In this document: positions 30,222 to 32,227 of the stretch, piece after piece
How positions within the stretch are numbered: the stretch's first letter is position 1
How the letters are laid out: each line of letters starts with the position of its first letter
Assembly: GCA_021158105.1 (NCBI GenBank)
Contig: JAGGVH010000008.1
Location: forward strand, 1-32,227
Length of the DNA: 32,227 nt
Source: Microcaldota archaeon
GTDB lineage: Archaea; Micrarchaeota; Micrarchaeia; Anstonellales; JAGGVH01
Reading direction: 5' to 3'
Made by a program: the position numbers and the translations under genes
Notes under the pieces: model-generated
Database searches by the model: none
What the model saw: the letters and a program-made list of their open reading frames with translations, nothing else
What the model was told of the DNA's origin: nothing

Positions 30222-30335
30222 TATATTTAATTATTAGATAGAAAAACATATAAAAGTTTCTAATATTCAAAAAAAATTGCAATTGAATTTATATATCTAT
30301 ATATACAAAATATATAACAGAAAGATGTGGTATAC
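30222..30335. promoter_or_regulatory. Divergent promoter region between Lrp-like and ATPase genes
   Basis: A TATA-like TTTTATATG (minus strand, 30254-30246) lies about 28 bases before the Lrp-like ATG. For the plus strand TTTATATATC (about 30289) and AAATATATAA (about 30308) lie about 42 and 24 bases before ATG 30336. A regulator of the Lrp type often binds its own promoter, and the AT tracts would suit that, but no clear palindrome is seen. Confidence 0.4.
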
Positions 30336-32030
30336 ATGGGGAAAATTAATAGATATCTTGAATGTTTTATATATTCAGAAAAGGTTACTGTCAATGAAAA
30401 TAAAAATTTTTATGATAATCTGATTAATACTCGTGCCCCCTTCTTAGGACTCATAAGATTTTCAGATATTCTTTCCTTAAGAGGCCTGTCTTTTATAGTG
30501 AAATGCCAAGGCAACACTATACGATTATTTGTTAAGAGTAAACCTAATCTTTATGTTCAGGCACCTCTTGTTTTTCCTTATAGGTTAGAAAGAGCGAAAA
30601 ATGTTGAGTTTGTAAACGGGAGAATCCCTTTAGGATTACACATAATACCTGATGGCAATATGTTTAATTTTATTATAAAAGAAAATCTACAAGAGATTCA
30701 TATGAGAATTATTAAAATCTTAGGCAAATTTTATGGGTTGGGCACAACAGTTAATAAGAATGGTAAGAAGAGTGTTTTATTACTGTTAAACCCTGCAAAG
30801 TTTTTTGAGATTGACTTGGAGAAAAATCCTGCCTTTTATATAAAACTTTTAGATCCTCTTCCAAAAATGATGACTTTACATTCTTCTAAACCCGTATTTG
30901 AATCTACTGATGTAACAATTGGTGTTGATACATATGATCCTTTCCAGCATACACTTGTGGTGGGAACCTCCGGTGCCGGCAAAACCAAATATTTAGAGAT
31001 ACTTATAAGGGCAGTTTTGGAACATAATAAGGATACTCATATTGTTGTCATAGACCCCCATGATGAATTTTCAAAAGAGTTGCCAGAGGGTAAAGTGATT
31101 AATTTTAAAGATAATTATATTGAACCTTTAGATACTGGTGGTGATAAAAGTCCATTACAAGCTCAATTGATTGCACATACTATTACGTCAACAATCGGAC
31201 AAGAAAACAAGTATGCTGAGAGGGTAGTTTTTTATGCAGTTCACCTTTTAGCATCAATAGATAAACTGACATTGAAAAATATTAATTTTCTCCTAACTGA
31301 TTCAACAAAGAGGGCAGAGTTTGCTTCACAATGTGATAATGAAGAAGTCAAACGATTTTTTGATGAAGAGTTTCAAGACATTTACATGCAACATTTTAAC
31401 GATTCAATACTCCCTATTACTAATTTTATAGGTGAATACCTTCTTTTCCTTGGAGGGGAGAAGAAAAGAGAAAAGTTGAATGATTTAGTAGAAAAGAATA
31501 GGTTAACTATTATCTCTTTCAATCCACACTATTTTGGAAGGAACATGATAAAATTTTTTGCAGCATCAATTGTTAATCAGATGTATACTCTTGCGATCAA
31601 CGGAAAAATAACACACCCAACATTGCTTATGATTGATGAGGCTGCAATCATTCAAACAAAAATAATGAAAAATATCCTTGCAGAATCAAGAAAATTTAAT
31701 CTTTATCTTTGTTTGTCTGCCCAGTATCTTAATCAGTTTTCAAAAGAAATCCTTGATTCTGTAATGGGTAATGTGCGCAATATCATTGCTTTCAAGGTTA
31801 CAAAAGAAGATGCAAGGATACTCAGTTCAACAATGGAAATTAAAGTTGAAGAATATTTTAAGAAAAAGCTAAGTCCGAGTGAACTTGAACAGGCAATAAG
31901 GGAGATGTTCATCAATCTTGACCCGCAGGAATGTATAGTTAGGCTCTTTGATGGTAAAAAATATATTTTGCCTATGAAAGTCAAAACTGTTGATATGAAA
32001 AAATGGGAGAATGAAGAAAAAGATGTATAA
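30336..32030 (+). CDS. HerA/VirD4-like (DUF87) P-loop ATPase
   Basis: The protein has 564 residues from ATG 30336; GTG 30327 is an alternative. An N-terminal domain of about 200 residues leads to the ATPase core with Walker A VVGTSGAGKT (208-217), VVIDPHDEFSKELP right after the first strand (a hallmark of the HerA/FtsK group), Walker B LLMIDEAA (430-437) and the later FNLYLCLSAQYLNQF motif typical of VirD4/TrwB-like coupling ATPases. The family pumps DNA or protein through a pore, as in conjugation, or works in DNA repair. No relaxase or NurA nuclease is in view. The role here is open. The following gene starts 50 bases downstream and may be a partner. Confidence 0.8.
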   Translation: MGKINRYLECFIYSEKVTVNENKNFYDNLINTRAPFLGLIRFSDILSLRGLSFIVKCQGNTIRLFVKSKPNLYVQAPLVFPYRLERAKNVEFVNGRIPLGLHIIPDGNMFNFIIKENLQEIHMRIIKILGKFYGLGTTVNKNGKKSVLLLLNPAKFFEIDLEKNPAFYIKLLDPLPKMMTLHSSKPVFESTDVTIGVDTYDPFQHTLVVGTSGAGKTKYLEILIRAVLEHNKDTHIVVIDPHDEFSKELPEGKVINFKDNYIEPLDTGGDKSPLQAQLIAHTITSTIGQENKYAERVVFYAVHLLASIDKLTLKNINFLLTDSTKRAEFASQCDNEEVKRFFDEEFQDIYMQHFNDSILPITNFIGEYLLFLGGEKKREKLNDLVEKNRLTIISFNPHYFGRNMIKFFAASIVNQMYTLAINGKITHPTLLMIDEAAIIQTKIMKNILAESRKFNLYLCLSAQYLNQFSKEILDSVMGNVRNIIAFKVTKEDARILSSTMEIKVEEYFKKKLSPSELEQAIREMFINLDPQECIVRLFDGKKYILPMKVKTVDMKKWENEEKDV

Positions 32031-32079
32031 AATGTTATGTGTAAGTTTGAAAAATTAAGATTAATAAACAGGTGGTAAT

Positions 32080-32227
32080 TTGGGTACAACTGATGAAAAT
32101 GAAACCTACAATATAGTAAATGAAGCATGGAAAAAAACTTGTAGAATAGTTTTAGGGGGTGAGATTGGAGATCTGGCAGAATACAGAAATTATTTAACGT
32201 TTGGCGGAATTAAGCCTTTCATACAGA
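32080..32227 (+). CDS. Start of an unidentified protein (runs off the window)
   Basis: TTG 32080 follows GGTGG (32071-32075) with four bases between, and the frame stays open to the last base, giving 49 residues. The visible part is an acidic start followed by a helix (NIVNEAWKKTCRIVLGGEIG) and LAEYRNYLTFGGIKPF. I recognise no family from this piece. Spacing of 50 bases from the HerA/VirD4-like gene makes co-transcription likely. Confidence 0.55.
   Translation, partial: MGTTDENETYNIVNEAWKKTCRIVLGGEIGDLAEYRNYLTFGGIKPFIQ

Noticed and set aside
32071-32130. ATG codons near 32090 as the start of the last gene
   Set aside because: They are out of the long open frame; the TTG at 32080 has the correctly spaced GGTGG and opens the frame that reaches the window end.

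Overview
The window is archaeal chromosomal DNA. The evidence is an aIF5A gene, ribosomal proteins eS24 and eS31, Alba, a long-type archaeal FKBP, a PC4-type single-strand-binding protein, an archaeal DUF460 protein, a Hef-like helicase, an RtcB tRNA ligase, an archaeal pilus ATPase with two membrane partners, and tRNA genes with bulge-helix-bulge introns. Most translation starts lie 4-6 bases after a GGTGA-type Shine-Dalgarno site, often on ATG but quite often on TTG or GTG. Other genes have a TATA-like box about 25 bases before the start and look leaderless. The DNA is AT-rich. A small-genome, DPANN-like archaeon is my inference from the mix of genes; no marker here fixes the phylum.

Layout. 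1-569: 3' end of a DUF4143-type ATPase gene. 6665-725 (minus strand, read right to left): FKBP, TPR-AAA+ ATPase, PrsW-type intramembrane protease, DHH phosphoesterase, HD phosphohydrolase and a small protein, very closely spaced. 6847-8181: a secreted, membrane-anchored protein and a triple zinc-ribbon protein. 10188-8175 (minus): two AT-rich ORFs meeting at a run of nine A, perhaps one frameshifted secreted protein. Next to them, 10283-10534 is a calcium-loop remnant without a usable start. 10570-14033: a pilus or secretion operon (ATPase plus two TadB/TadC/FlaJ-like membrane proteins). 16861-14048 (minus): RtcB interrupted by a 461-residue intein. 19302-16930 (minus): a large lipoprotein-like membrane protein.

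19367-20441 holds three intron-bearing tRNA genes: Ala(GGC) with an intron in the T-loop, Val(TAC) with a canonical 37/38 intron, and a probable Leu(CAG). The spacer before tRNA-Leu is packed with hairpins and partial copies of the 5' end of that tRNA. A PC4-like gene sits between the first two tRNAs. These pre-tRNAs need the splicing ligase RtcB, which is encoded nearby and is itself made by protein splicing.

20471-23181: dCMP deaminase, then (minus) a translation operon aIF5A-eS24-eS31-CPBP protease, in which eS31 is a 53-codon gene that is easily missed, and a winged-helix protein. 23228-24748: Hef-like helicase without a nuclease domain. 24875-25531: unknown protein. 27261-25528 (minus): DUF460, Alba and KH-domain proteins, a nucleic-acid-binding operon. 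27349-29205: an unusual fusion of a threonine-synthase-like PLP enzyme with a membrane anchor and an unknown C-terminal domain. 30221-29217 (minus): a double Lrp/AsnC regulator. 30336-32030: a HerA/VirD4-like ATPase followed by a gene that runs off the window.

The observations I would follow first are the membrane-anchored PLP-enzyme fusion, the FKBP/TPR-AAA+/PrsW operon, and the hairpin and tRNA-fragment spacer.
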